The position numbers and the translations under genes were made by a program. Shown here in pieces: positions 51,145 to 60,541 of a stretch of 64,000 nt of DNA. The stretch lies in contig NZ_JAKRNU010000008.1 in assembly GCF_022346545.1 (NCBI RefSeq), positions 1-64,000 on the forward strand. Direction: 5' to 3'. The DNA is from Sporosarcina sp. ACRSM. Its GTDB lineage: Bacteria; Bacillota; Bacilli; Bacillales_A; Planococcaceae. The first letter of the stretch is position 1; each line of letters starts with the position of its first letter. A model generated the notes under the pieces. The model was given only the letters and a program-made list of their open reading frames with translations, ran no database searches and had not been told where the DNA came from.

Positions 51145-53418
51145 CTATTCTGTCATCAATTCTTGCAAAACACCTGCCTCAATGTCTTCCTTGTAGCCAT
51201 CTACTGTGTAGATTACTTGATCCAACTGCCCTTTAAATGGAAACGGCGCCGTGTACAATGGGCTGATCGGGTTTCTTTCATTTTGTCCAATGTAAAATAA
51301 TGCCCGTGAAAAGCCAAGTGCAGATGCGTGAAGGATCTTCCCCTCACCAATTTGTTCATGATTGACAAACATTTTGCCAACGCCTTCTTCTTCACCTGTT
51401 TTATCAAACGTAAAGCACACGGTAAGAGCGCCTGTTGGAAGCTCCTGCTCCGATTTGACGACAAATTCCTCTACATTGGAGAAATTGTAATAGAAATAAA
51501 GATGGTTATTTTTCACAAAAAAAGTATACCCGCCTGATTGATCACCATGTGCTGCGATGACACCATCATCATCTGTAGAAGTACGCTCTATTTTAGCTTC
51601 GATTTGGAATGATCGGTTTCTTAAGTCTGGCGCTTGAAGCCCATTGTGAATTGCTGGTGCCGCATAGAAAACCCGCTCAACTGGTCCGTCAATCTGTTTT
51701 CCCCGTTTCGCAATCAATTTTAGTCTTTGACCGAGGGTTCGACCATCCAATGGGAAGATATCGTATTTTTCCGCCTCCGACCACCAATCCTCAATCAGTT
51801 CCTTTAATTTTCCTGGATAAAGCTTAGCAAGGTCATTAAATTCTGAGAAATCATTATTTGCATCATATAGTTCCCATTGATCTTCATCAAAAGAAGTATT
51901 TTCTACGTGACGTGCGACTGCCTTCCAACCATCTTTCCAAATTGCACGATTTCCTGCTATTTCATAATGTTGCACTTTCTTACGGGTAGGTTCCTCTCCG
52001 TCAGCCAGCGTATACAGAAGACTTGTCCCGTATACAGGTTTTTGCGGTACACCTTTATAGACCTCAGGCATTTCCGTATTAATTAACTCCAGCACCGTCG
52101 GCATAATATCAGTGACAAAATGGTACTGTGTACGAATTGCCCCATTATCCTTTATTTTTTCAGGGTAATGAATGATGAGTGGACACCTAATCCCGCCCGC
52201 ATGTGTATACGTTTTGTACCATTTTAATGGTGTGTTTCCGACTTGAGCCCAACCGGACGGATAGTGGCTATTCGCGTTCGGCCCGCCCAGTTCATCAATA
52301 CGCGCCAACTTGCTTTCAAATGTTTCCGGCACTGCGTTATAGGATGGCGTCCACGTATTGACCATACCTCCTTCACCGCCCATTCCACAGGCGCCATTGT
52401 CAGATAATAAAACAATGAAAGTATTATCCAATTGTCTCAAGTCCTTCAAACATTGGATGAAACGACCGATGTGATGATCGGTATGTTCGAGAAAGCCTGC
52501 GAACACTTCCTGCATTCTCGCATACAATCTCTTTTCATCCTCATGAAGCGTGTCCCAAGCTTTGACATCTGGATTTCTCTCGGGCAGTTTTGCATCCAAT
52601 GGAATAATTCCCAGCTCTTTTTGCCTTAAAAACCACTCTTCTCTTGCAACATCCCATCCCTTATCGTATTTCCCTTTGTATTTCTCAATGAATTCCTTTG
52701 GTGCTTGATGAGGCGCATGCGGTGCCGCATAAGATAAATAACAGAAAAAAGGCTTGTGAGGTGCTTCTGACTTCTGTAATCGGATATAGTCAATTGCCTT
52801 ATCCGTTAAATCTTCAGTTAAATGATAGCCTTCTTCCGGACTTTTCGGTTGTGAAACACGACGGTTCCCTTCTACTAAATCGGGATGGAACTGATCCGTC
52901 GCTCCCCTTAAATAGCCGTAAAATTGTTCAAAACCTCGCCCAAGTGGCCAACCATCAAATGGACCAATCTGCGTCTGTTCTTTTGCCGGTGCCAGATGCC
53001 ATTTACCGACAGCAAACGTGTTGTACCCTTCTTCAAGAAGCACTTCACTGAGCATTGCGGTATCTTTTCTTACCTTCCCTCGACAATTCGGAAACCCGCT
53101 ATCCAATTCCGTGACAAATGATACACCTGTCGAATGAGGATTGCGTCCCGTCAATAAGGACGCTCTCGTAGGTGAACACATAGCTGACGTATGGAAATTC
53201 GTATAACGGAGTCCATTTTTCGCCAATTCATCCATATGCGGTGTGGAAATATCCGAACCATAGCAACCTAATTGCGAAAAGCCTAAATCGTCTAATACAA
53301 TATAGACAATGTTTGGATTTTGTTTGTCTGTCGTTTCTTCTTCAGGCCACCATGGGGTCGAGACATCAACCGTTTTTCCGATTTCACCTTTAAATGGTAT
53401 TTCTTGATCTTTAAACAT
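51145..53418 (-). CDS. Cysteine-type sulfatase (arylsulfatase-like)
   Basis: A 757-residue sulfatase that hydrolyses a sulfate ester. The formylglycine motif is AMCSPTRASLLTGRN with Cys81, the residue converted by a formylglycine-generating enzyme. Metal ligands are seen in IVLDDLGFSQLG (Asp43, Asp44) and LLSDNGACGMGG. There is no signal peptide, so it should act in the cytoplasm on an imported substrate. The last about 190 residues form a LamG-like beta domain (RSFQIEAKIERTSTDDDGVIAAHGDQSGGY). AAAGGA precedes the ATG. It is first in an operon with an MFS gene. The only FGE-like gene nearby is broken, so its maturation must depend on a factor elsewhere. Confidence 0.88.
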   Translation of the reverse strand: MFKDQEIPFKGEIGKTVDVSTPWWPEEETTDKQNPNIVYIVLDDLGFSQLGCYGSDISTPHMDELAKNGLRYTNFHTSAMCSPTRASLLTGRNPHSTGVSFVTELDSGFPNCRGKVRKDTAMLSEVLLEEGYNTFAVGKWHLAPAKEQTQIGPFDGWPLGRGFEQFYGYLRGATDQFHPDLVEGNRRVSQPKSPEEGYHLTEDLTDKAIDYIRLQKSEAPHKPFFCYLSYAAPHAPHQAPKEFIEKYKGKYDKGWDVAREEWFLRQKELGIIPLDAKLPERNPDVKAWDTLHEDEKRLYARMQEVFAGFLEHTDHHIGRFIQCLKDLRQLDNTFIVLLSDNGACGMGGEGGMVNTWTPSYNAVPETFESKLARIDELGGPNANSHYPSGWAQVGNTPLKWYKTYTHAGGIRCPLIIHYPEKIKDNGAIRTQYHFVTDIMPTVLELINTEMPEVYKGVPQKPVYGTSLLYTLADGEEPTRKKVQHYEIAGNRAIWKDGWKAVARHVENTSFDEDQWELYDANNDFSEFNDLAKLYPGKLKELIEDWWSEAEKYDIFPLDGRTLGQRLKLIAKRGKQIDGPVERVFYAAPAIHNGLQAPDLRNRSFQIEAKIERTSTDDDGVIAAHGDQSGGYTFFVKNNHLYFYYNFSNVEEFVVKSEQELPTGALTVCFTFDKTGEEEGVGKMFVNHEQIGEGKILHASALGFSRALFYIGQNERNPISPLYTAPFPFKGQLDQVIYTVDGYKEDIEAGVLQELMTE

Positions 53419-53731
53419 TTTATCAATCCTTTCAGAATATAATTCTTTTATCCCAATTAACTAAAATCACCAAATATGAGATATGTCTTCAGATTTAATA
53501 CCTAGAATATTTCGTCGATTTCACAAAAAGAAATTATGCGAATAAAAGGGAATTCACATCAGATACTGCCGTAAAAAATGATAGATTCTATTGATAAAGT
53601 AAAACATTTACTGACCCGGCATTGAGAATAACCTCTAGTTCAATTACTGAGATAGTCTCATAGCCGCCACCGAACGATACACAACCAGCCAGGTCCACTT
53701 TATTCCTTTACGGAATAAAGTGGAGAAATGA
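53419..53731. promoter_or_regulatory. Intergenic region upstream of the sulfatase, with a perfect hairpin
   Basis: This 313-bp stretch carries no gene. At its ROK-gene end a perfect 12-bp inverted repeat (CCACTTTATTCC at 53695-53706, GGAATAAAGTGG at 53712-53723, 5-nt loop) could be the ROK operon terminator, although no T run follows, or an operator. The sulfatase promoter must lie in the AT-rich remainder; I cannot place it with confidence. Confidence 0.5.
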
Positions 53732-54901
53732 TTACACACTATTAAAATAGGAGTGGAAAATTTGAATTGCTCCCCCAAGCGCGATTGCATTTTCCCTTAA
53801 AGAGCCTTTTTTATAAGTAGGTGATAACAGGTCAGGCATAAAGATGTGAGATTGGGCGCTGCGCACTGCATCATCAAAAAATGAAGATGTTTCATAGATC
53901 AGTGGTCCGTGAAGTACCACAAGCTCTGGACGAAGTGAATTAACCATATTCGCTAAACCGACGCCAAAATAAAATGCTGCTTTGTTTGCAATATGAAGAG
54001 CACGTTCATCCCCCGCTTGCATTAAATGTAGGAAATGATGGTAAGTCATATTTTTTTCGCCACTTATCCTTTCAAATTCATCGACCATCGAAGTGATTGT
54101 GGAATAAGCAGCTAGACATCCCTGCCTACCACATTTACATACTTTACCATCCGCCTGGACAATCATATGTCCTAAAGCACTGGTATCTCCTAATCCTGAA
54201 TAAAAGATTTTTCCATCATTCACAAATCCGCCTCTAATTCCAAAACCGTTGATGCAATATAAAATATTTTTATGCACTTCACCACATGCAAAAAGTTCTG
54301 CCATGGCTGCCGTATTTGCCCCATTATCCAACATCACGGCTACCGGAAAATCATTGAAATATGCCGGTACATTTACATTTTCCCACCCTAAAGACAGGAA
54401 GGATTCCGGTTTCATAATTTTTCTCTCATGACGTAATATAGGCCCCACTGCTCCGACACCAATTCCAAGTAACTGATCAAAAGAAATAGCATATATCTTT
54501 AGCCACTTCCAAATAATCCGATTTAATTCTTCAAATACAATCTCAGGCGTATGACTTCTTGTCATTTGAATGATTTCGCTTTCGACAATGGTAAAATTAA
54601 TCGTTGTGAGAACAATCCGGGTGGTAGTTCGGGAAATATCTATTCCAATGATCCAAGCAATCGTTTCGGACACCTCGTATAAAATAGGTGGCCGTCCTCC
54701 ATTTGACGGACCCACTCCCACTTCTTTGATCCACCCATTTAGTAAAAGTTCTTCAATTACTCGGGTCATCGTCGTTGGCTTTGATTGCATATGTTCAATT
54801 AAATCCGCTTTTGTCACGGTTCTTCGTTTATGAATCAAGTGATAGGTTTGTTTTACAAGTTCATTTTTTCGGGAATCATCCTCAAGAAATTTTTTGAACA
54901 T
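53732..54901 (-). CDS. ROK-family transcriptional regulator
   Basis: A 389-residue NagC/XylR-type repressor. An N-terminal winged helix (RRTVTKADLIEHMQSKPTTMTRVIEELLLNGWI) is followed by a sugar-kinase-like domain with GIGVGAVGP and DNGANTAAMAE. The ROK zinc motif is CKCGRQGCLAAYST. It is likely a sugar-responsive regulator of the sulfate-ester genes; it may sense a carbohydrate derived from a sulfated sugar. AAGGTAGGA lies just before the ATG. It is 18 bp from the MFS gene, co-transcribed with it. Confidence 0.88.
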   Translation of the reverse strand: MFKKFLEDDSRKNELVKQTYHLIHKRRTVTKADLIEHMQSKPTTMTRVIEELLLNGWIKEVGVGPSNGGRPPILYEVSETIAWIIGIDISRTTTRIVLTTINFTIVESEIIQMTRSHTPEIVFEELNRIIWKWLKIYAISFDQLLGIGVGAVGPILRHERKIMKPESFLSLGWENVNVPAYFNDFPVAVMLDNGANTAAMAELFACGEVHKNILYCINGFGIRGGFVNDGKIFYSGLGDTSALGHMIVQADGKVCKCGRQGCLAAYSTITSMVDEFERISGEKNMTYHHFLHLMQAGDERALHIANKAAFYFGVGLANMVNSLRPELVVLHGPLIYETSSFFDDAVRSAQSHIFMPDLLSPTYKKGSLRENAIALGGAIQIFHSYFNSV

Positions 54902-54919
54902 AATTTTGTCCTACCTTTA

Positions 54920-56215
54920 CTATAAAACTGGAACTGAATTTTTCTTGCGACTTTCTTTTTCTTCTAATTTAACATGTTGTTCATCCATACTTACCTTTGC
55001 TAATTTGGGTTTAACAAAAATAGCAAAAAGCAAACTAAAAATTAAGACAAGACCAGCTATAAATAATATGGACAAATTATAGCCTGCTATTTTATTCGCG
55101 CCAGCTAAGGCTACAATTGAGCCTGTTAGGATTGGGCCGACTATGCCCGCGAGATTACCAAACGAAGTTAAAATACTAGCCATCAGACCTCCTCTTTCGG
55201 GCAACTCATTAATCATGATGCTTGGACCAATCGGTAATATCACATATGTGAATCCTTTTGCCAGACATAGGGCAATAATAACCCAAACTGGATTTTGAAA
55301 GACCGTAACCGAAGCCAAAAATAATGCACCGATGCCCATCGCTCCAGCAACTACGTATACTCTAGATAGACGCCAATTCTGATTCTTTTTAAACAGGTGA
55401 TCTGAAAATGCCGATACGCCAATATAGATAAGGATGGAAACTACTCCAATTGTCGCCACACCATAACCCATTTGAATTGCAGACAGCTCAACGACTTCCA
55501 CTAAATAGATTGGCAACCAAATCGTAAACCACACAATTAAAAATTGAGTTGATAAAAAAGCAAATGTCGTAAATAGAGCAGTCGGAGAAGCAACTAATAC
55601 TAGAAAATCCTTCAACTTAATTTTCTCTAATCGGGCTTTCTTCTGCTTTTCTTTGTAAACTTGCACAGGACTTTCTTTAGTGAAAAACTGGAAAAGGAAA
55701 AACCAAACAAAACTTGCAGCACCAAGCAAAGCAAATGCCACTTTCCAGCCAAATGCGACTATTAAAGCGACAAGTAGCGGGGCGACAACCATTGCTCCAA
55801 CTCCACCGCCAGCTACAACAATTGAAGTGGCAAATCCGATTTGCTTTGGCGGAAACCATTTATGTACATGATTGAAAGCAATAGGGGTATATGGAGCTTC
55901 GAAAACACCAAGTAAAACCCTGTATACAATCAGTAATGGCAAGGCTGTGATCGCCAATACTCCAAACTGCAAAACAGTCCATGTTAGCATCAAGAAGCCG
56001 AGTATTTTCTTTGCTCCAAAACGATCCGCTAACGCAGCACCAAAAATCCCAGTCACAGGAAATAACCAATAATAACTACTACCAACCAATCCCCATTGCG
56101 TATAAGAAAGATTAAAATCCTTCATAATAGAAACAGCTGCAAGTCCTATAATTGACTTATCCGCAAAGTTAATAACCGTCCCAAAAAATAATAGCAAAAG
56201 TACAAACCAACGCAT
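54920..56215 (-). CDS. MFS transporter, anion:cation symporter type
   Basis: A permease of about 431 residues with twelve helices. The start MRWFVLLLLFFGTVINFADKSIIGLAAVSI, the loop GAALADRFGAKKIL and PYTPIAFNHVHKWFPPKQ put it in the ACS family, related to the one at 49884. The ATG at 56215 with GAGGG upstream is preferred to a GTG at 56257 that lacks a ribosome site. A perfect cre site stands about 105 bp upstream of this start, implying glucose repression, and the ROK gene follows. Confidence 0.85.
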   Translation of the reverse strand: MRWFVLLLLFFGTVINFADKSIIGLAAVSIMKDFNLSYTQWGLVGSSYYWLFPVTGIFGAALADRFGAKKILGFLMLTWTVLQFGVLAITALPLLIVYRVLLGVFEAPYTPIAFNHVHKWFPPKQIGFATSIVVAGGGVGAMVVAPLLVALIVAFGWKVAFALLGAASFVWFFLFQFFTKESPVQVYKEKQKKARLEKIKLKDFLVLVASPTALFTTFAFLSTQFLIVWFTIWLPIYLVEVVELSAIQMGYGVATIGVVSILIYIGVSAFSDHLFKKNQNWRLSRVYVVAGAMGIGALFLASVTVFQNPVWVIIALCLAKGFTYVILPIGPSIMINELPERGGLMASILTSFGNLAGIVGPILTGSIVALAGANKIAGYNLSILFIAGLVLIFSLLFAIFVKPKLAKVSMDEQHVKLEEKESRKKNSVPVL

Positions 56216-56318
56216 ACAATCCCTCTTTTCTTCCCCATAATTTCGGCCTTCCCACAATAATTGATACTTGTCAATTAACTGACGAAAACAACTTATTTCC
56301 CAGTTGCCACCCCCTTTT

Positions 56319-56332
56319 TGATAGCGCTTTCA
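56319..56332 (-). promoter_or_regulatory. Catabolite-responsive element (cre), CcpA site
   Basis: On the minus strand TGAAAGCGCTATCA matches the cre consensus TGWAANCGNTNWCA at every defined position. It precedes the MFS-ROK operon of the sulfate-ester group. Confidence 0.8.
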
Positions 56333-56636
56333 AACCTATTTTAAAGTTGTTTCCTATTTGGTTGAAAGTCGTCCGAGTAATAAATTTTAAATCTTTCGTT
56401 AAAGAATATCATCCCTTAGAAAAGAATGTAATCTACAGAAAAATGGTTATGTAAGTTTTTTTTCCTTAATTGTGAGGATTGACATTCGAAACATTACAAA
56501 TATTGTGTAATTAATAAATTATGTTATTGATAGATAGCGTCACTATAAAGTAACTTAAAATTTAAAATGCTTTATTTTAATAATAAAACAGTAGCATGAA
56601 TGAGCGTATCAGTTCACACTACTGTTGATAAAATCT
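56333..56636. other. Gene-free AT-rich stretch
   Basis: About 300 bp between the cre site and the FGE remnant hold no credible ORF. TTGACA at about 56481-56486 and several AT-rich boxes could be promoter parts, but orientation is unclear. I see no RNA gene. Confidence 0.5.
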
Positions 56637-57180
56637 TTAATCCATAATAGAAATATTTTTCACACAACGAAATCCCAAATTCCCAGTTGAACTATCGGGC
56701 GTATTAGATGTTCTTGCAGCCACCCGATAACGATTACAATAGGACTCATGACAAAGATAGGATCCCCCGCGCATCGATTTTGCTGTCCCAGTGGAAGATC
56801 CTTTTGGATTATTGATGGTATCGATTAAATGATAATCGGAGCTAAACCAGTTTGCGCACCATTCCCACATATTCCCCACCATATTATAGAGACCATAGCC
56901 ATTCGGTTTAAAGGTGTTGCCAGATGCCGTACTCAAGTAGCCATCAGCTTTCGTATTTTCAAGCGGGAATTTTCCTTGCCAAACATTACAAAGATGTTCA
57001 CCATTGGGTTCCAGTTCATCTCCCCAAGGAAATATCTTTTGGATGAGTCCGCCTCTCGCCGCATACTCCCATTCCGCTTCGGTCGGCAATCTTTCCCCAC
57101 CCATTGACAATAGGCCATTGCATCATTCCAAGAAATCACGAACTCCTTAAACTTCAAATTGGTTACCGGTTGTGGAATGA
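56637..57180 (-). pseudogene. Formylglycine-generating (FGE/SUMF1) enzyme, decayed
   Basis: FGE converts the sulfatase active-site Cys to formylglycine. The C-terminal part is intact (RLPTEAEWEYAARGG, NMVGNMWEWCANWF, and the catalytic pair in GGSYLCHESYCNRYR, GFRCVK). Upstream the frame reads PVTNLKFKEFV joined straight to ISWNDAMAYCQWVGK, so the region normally between those parts is deleted. At GGGGAAAGATTG one A is missing from an expected GGGAAAAGA (VGKRLP), shifting the frame near 57109. The true N terminus is also absent: an in-frame stop lies at 57190-57192, the end of the neighbouring MFS gene. At least three lesions make it a pseudogene; sequencing error could explain only the frameshift. 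Confidence 0.85.
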
Positions 57181-57189
57181 ATTTAAAGA

Positions 57190-58371
57190 TTATGCTTCAC
57201 GATGTTGTTGAGTTCCTTCTATTGAAATAGCATTCTTCTTTTGGGCCCAATAATAGACGGCCATGCCCGTAAAAATATAAACGGAACTAAAAGCGTAGAT
57301 CATTCCAAGATCCATTCCCCCCGCCAATGCTCCGACGATCAATGACCCGCCGCCAATGCCAATATCTAATGTCGATAGAAAAGTGGCCGTTGCTACGGAC
57401 CTACGCTTCGGTTCCACACTTTGAATCGCTAGTGTCTGAAAACATGGAAAGAGTGTTCCCCAACCAACTCCAATCAACCCGGCAGCAATGAAGAATAAAA
57501 AAGCACCTTGAGATAGACCAAGGGAAAGCATACCAAGACCAAACAGCAGGATGGCGGGGAAAATGACTACATTTGCCCCATACTGATCAAACCACCTTCC
57601 CGTAAACGGCCGAGAGAGGATTAGTACAACCGCAAAGACTGCAAAAAAGAAACTGGATTCAGCCCCTAATCCCCGCTCTGCGGCGAAAATCGCCATAAAA
57701 GATAAAACCGTTGAATAGGAAAGGGCAAAAAAAGCAACGGTTAAAGAAATAGGCATCGCCGCTTTTTCAAACATCGGCTGTTTTTTCATGATAGTCGTTT
57801 TCTCTTCTTTTTCCAACCTTGTCGCTACTCCAAAGACTAATGCCGTAAACGCAAAAAATGCGCCGATCCAAAATAAAACATAAATATCGAATGCCCTGAA
57901 AATCGTCAGCGCTATAAAAGGACCGAGCACCATCGCCAAATTGCTTGACATGACAAAATAGCCCATTCCCTCTCCTTTTCGCGATTCTGGAACAATGTCG
58001 GCAATAATGGTCCCTGTTATGGTTGTCGCCATTCCGAAGCCAATCCCATGAATAAATCGTAAAATAAGCAAAGGAATGACAGAATCAAAAAAACTGTAGG
58101 AAAAAGAAGCTACCGCAAAAATCAATAATGAAATGATCATTATAAATCGCTTGCCCCGTCGTTCAATCCACGGACCCGTAAATGGACGAATAATGATGGC
58201 TGCCACAAGAAAAACAGCCGTAAATAAACCAGCAATCATTCCGGTTGCACCGTAATTACGGATGGCAGCCGAAGGAAAAGATACGAGTAATGCATAATAC
58301 GTAACAAAGAGAAAAAAATTGGCGACGGATATGAATATAAATTCTTTATTCCACAATACTTCCTTTTCCAT
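57190..58371 (-). CDS. MFS transporter, drug-efflux-like
   Basis: A 393-residue permease with twelve helices of the DHA1 drug/metabolite type (FLFVTYYALLVSFPSAAIRNYGATG, RPFTGPWIERRGKRFIM, RFIHGIGFGMATTITGTIIADIVPESRKGEGMG). It ends directly at the FGE remnant. AGGGG precedes the ATG. It follows the 182-residue protein and the FAD monooxygenase in the same direction, after a terminator, so it may be read separately. A role in exporting a metabolite or toxin is inferred from family only. Confidence 0.83.
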   Translation of the reverse strand: MEKEVLWNKEFIFISVANFFLFVTYYALLVSFPSAAIRNYGATGMIAGLFTAVFLVAAIIIRPFTGPWIERRGKRFIMIISLLIFAVASFSYSFFDSVIPLLILRFIHGIGFGMATTITGTIIADIVPESRKGEGMGYFVMSSNLAMVLGPFIALTIFRAFDIYVLFWIGAFFAFTALVFGVATRLEKEEKTTIMKKQPMFEKAAMPISLTVAFFALSYSTVLSFMAIFAAERGLGAESSFFFAVFAVVLILSRPFTGRWFDQYGANVVIFPAILLFGLGMLSLGLSQGAFLFFIAAGLIGVGWGTLFPCFQTLAIQSVEPKRRSVATATFLSTLDIGIGGGSLIVGALAGGMDLGMIYAFSSVYIFTGMAVYYWAQKKNAISIEGTQQHREA

Positions 58372-58410
58372 TACACCCCTGCTTTCTCTAAAATCAAGTC
58401 AATTGAATAC

Positions 58411-58452
58411 GGAAAAAGTTGTACTGGAAATTGATCCCGTACAACTTTTTCC
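58411..58452 (-). terminator. Terminator after the 182-residue gene
   Basis: GGAAAAAGTTGTAC pairs perfectly with GTACAACTTTTTCC; the T run lies within the distal arm on the minus strand. Confidence 0.75.
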
Positions 58453-58472
58453 CGATTATATAAACTTTGTAC

Positions 58473-59021
58473 TTAAAGCAGGTAAATCGTATTCCCTTCA
58501 GGTCCAAGTGGAACATGGCCAGACTCTAGCAATTCTAATAAGGATGCAAATAATTCCGTTCTACCCGCCAGCTCTGCTGTGCACGCCAGAACTGCTATAT
58601 ACATCGCGTGTCCGACAAGGAAACTGACTGTTTTTTCCTCGTCAAATGTTTGGAAAGCCTTTTCAAATGCAGCATGAAAAACAGCTTGCGGGACTGTGTC
58701 AACGGCTTTTTCAAGAAGGGACACTTGCCCTTCTGCCTCGATGTCTTTTTTCAACTGATTGGGAAGCTCACGCAACACTTCCCATAATTCGCTATTATCG
58801 AATGTAAGTTTGCTAATTGCATCCGGCACTTGCTCTTTTGAAACCCATTGGATATCGTACTTGTTCACTTGCAAAGCTTGCATGAAACGATGGAATGTTT
58901 CCTCCGCCTCTTTCTCTGTCACACCGGCTTTTTCATACCAGTTGATGGCCGTTAACCGTTCGGCTACGTCATTGATGGACTGGGCTTTTGAACCAAACTT
59001 ATTTTCATTTATCAATACCAT
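58473..59021 (-). CDS. Protein of unknown family, 182 residues
   Basis: I do not recognise a family. The gene has an excellent ribosome site (GGAGG, 8 nt before the ATG) and is 38 bp after the FAD monooxygenase, with a terminator behind it, so it is real. It is soluble and mostly helical, rich in Glu and Leu. Recognisable stretches are AINWYEKAGVTEKEAEETFHRFMQALQ, ELWEVLRELPNQLKKDIEAE, a more hydrophobic VSFLVGHAMYIAVLACTAELAGRTELFASLLELL, and a C-terminal GHVPLGPEGNTIYLL. It carries His and Cys in the hydrophobic helix but no known cofactor motif. It may be an accessory or a small enzyme of the same aromatic pathway. Confidence 0.75.
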   Translation of the reverse strand: MVLINENKFGSKAQSINDVAERLTAINWYEKAGVTEKEAEETFHRFMQALQVNKYDIQWVSKEQVPDAISKLTFDNSELWEVLRELPNQLKKDIEAEGQVSLLEKAVDTVPQAVFHAAFEKAFQTFDEEKTVSFLVGHAMYIAVLACTAELAGRTELFASLLELLESGHVPLGPEGNTIYLL

Positions 59022-59059
59022 TTCGTTATCCTCCTTTTTCTTCGATCTTGCAATATCTA

Positions 59060-60289
59060 TTAATATTTTGTTGTCAGTTCAGGAGGGCCGAATTTTGGTC
59101 CGTATGGGCCTTCGTCAAGCCAGCGGCCAAGTGTCGGGACAACTGACACGAGCGAAGCGGCCAGTTCACGTTTCAGATTCATTTCTTTTGATTCGCCTTG
59201 CAAGTGATGAAGCGCTGTTGTCGAGCCATCACGGTTCCATTTTGCTGCGATTCTTCGTTCTGTTGCCGCTGCATCGATCGCTTGACGGCGCTCTTCTTCA
59301 TTTTTTGCTTGGATCGCTTGCTCGATGCCTCGTACAGCAATGATTGCATCAGGTACACCGGAGTTTAAACCACGTGCGCCAAATGGAGCGAATAAATGTG
59401 CAGCCTCTCCGGCCAGTAAAATACGACAATTCGGATCGGTAAACGAATCCGCAACAACTTGGTGGAAACGGTAGGAGGATACCCAAGTGACACGTTCCGC
59501 ATATTTCGGATCCATCACTTTCGGAAGCCACTCTTTTAGTCCTTCTTCTGATGTATAATCTTCCACTTTGTCATCAGCCAGGAGTTGAAGGTCTACCCGC
59601 AATCCGCCTTTAAATGGTACATACATGACGTTGCGGCGACCCATTGCCGGATGCTGATAGTGGAAAATCCGCTCGACTGGCATCGGATCGTTTTCGTCTT
59701 CTTCAATGTCTACAACGAGGAATGTATCATGTGTACGTGGTCCTTCAAACTCGATGCCAGCTTGTTCACGAACAACTGAGCGAGCCCCATCACAGCCGAT
59801 GACGTAATCCGCTTCCCATACATCGCCTGAAGCAGTTGTCAATTTGACACCATCCTTAGCAATAGCCAAATTTTTTGCCGGCTCACCATAGACAAATTCA
59901 ACGCCCGCCGCAATACAAGCGTCATAAATGATTTTCTCGATATGATGTTGGTGAAGCGATGTAAAGTGCGGCAATTTAGTCGTATCTTGGTTATTCGTAA
60001 TACCATAATTACGGACATACACTTCTTTCCCACGAAATAACGTTCGTTTGATTGGCCAGATGATACCGTTTTTCGCCAGCTCAAAACCAAGCCCTTGCGA
60101 TGTTTCTTCCAAAAGTTTTAGCGACGCGCTATGTAAAAAGATTGCACGGCTTCCGGCTCTTGGCGCATCTTTCTCTTCCGCTTCGATGACGACACAGGAA
60201 ATCCCCTTTTTTTGTAGAGCCAGACCTGCAATCATTCCCACCGGCCCTGCTCCTACGACGATTACATCACGCTTGTTAACAGTTGTCAT
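59060..60289 (-). CDS. FAD-dependent aromatic monooxygenase, MhpA-like
   Basis: A flavoprotein hydroxylase of about 409 residues. FAD motifs are VVGAGPVGMIAGLALQKKGI and, further on, DCDGARS-like GCDGARSVVREQAG; the second FAD loop is RILLAGEAAHLFAPFGARGLNSGVPDA. This matches the MhpA/PheA group of phenol and hydroxyphenyl-acid hydroxylases. It is shorter at the C terminus than the full MhpA (about 550 residues). The ATG at 60289 has GGGGTG 9 nt upstream. It is divergent from an IclR gene, as the 3-hydroxybenzoate hydroxylase is, so a second ring-hydroxylation route is likely. Confidence 0.85.
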   Translation of the reverse strand: MTTVNKRDVIVVGAGPVGMIAGLALQKKGISCVVIEAEEKDAPRAGSRAIFLHSASLKLLEETSQGLGFELAKNGIIWPIKRTLFRGKEVYVRNYGITNNQDTTKLPHFTSLHQHHIEKIIYDACIAAGVEFVYGEPAKNLAIAKDGVKLTTASGDVWEADYVIGCDGARSVVREQAGIEFEGPRTHDTFLVVDIEEDENDPMPVERIFHYQHPAMGRRNVMYVPFKGGLRVDLQLLADDKVEDYTSEEGLKEWLPKVMDPKYAERVTWVSSYRFHQVVADSFTDPNCRILLAGEAAHLFAPFGARGLNSGVPDAIIAVRGIEQAIQAKNEEERRQAIDAAATERRIAAKWNRDGSTTALHHLQGESKEMNLKRELAASLVSVVPTLGRWLDEGPYGPKFGPPELTTKY

Positions 60290-60541
60290 AATTACTAGCA
60301 CCCCTTTGTTTGAATAGAGAAATAATTCTTGAGTTAATTATAACGAATAATCTTCAGCCAATCATATGGGTTTGTTCTTCTATCTGGAACAATTCAAACG
60401 AAATATTTAGCTTCACACAGCGCATGTGGACGCAATTACGCCGAGGGTCAATTGATTCTGTCTCTTTTTTCGTAAAATAGCAAAAAATCCACTTCGATGG
60501 TAAAATAGTAATGTAATCATACATAAAGGTGGTTCTCACTT

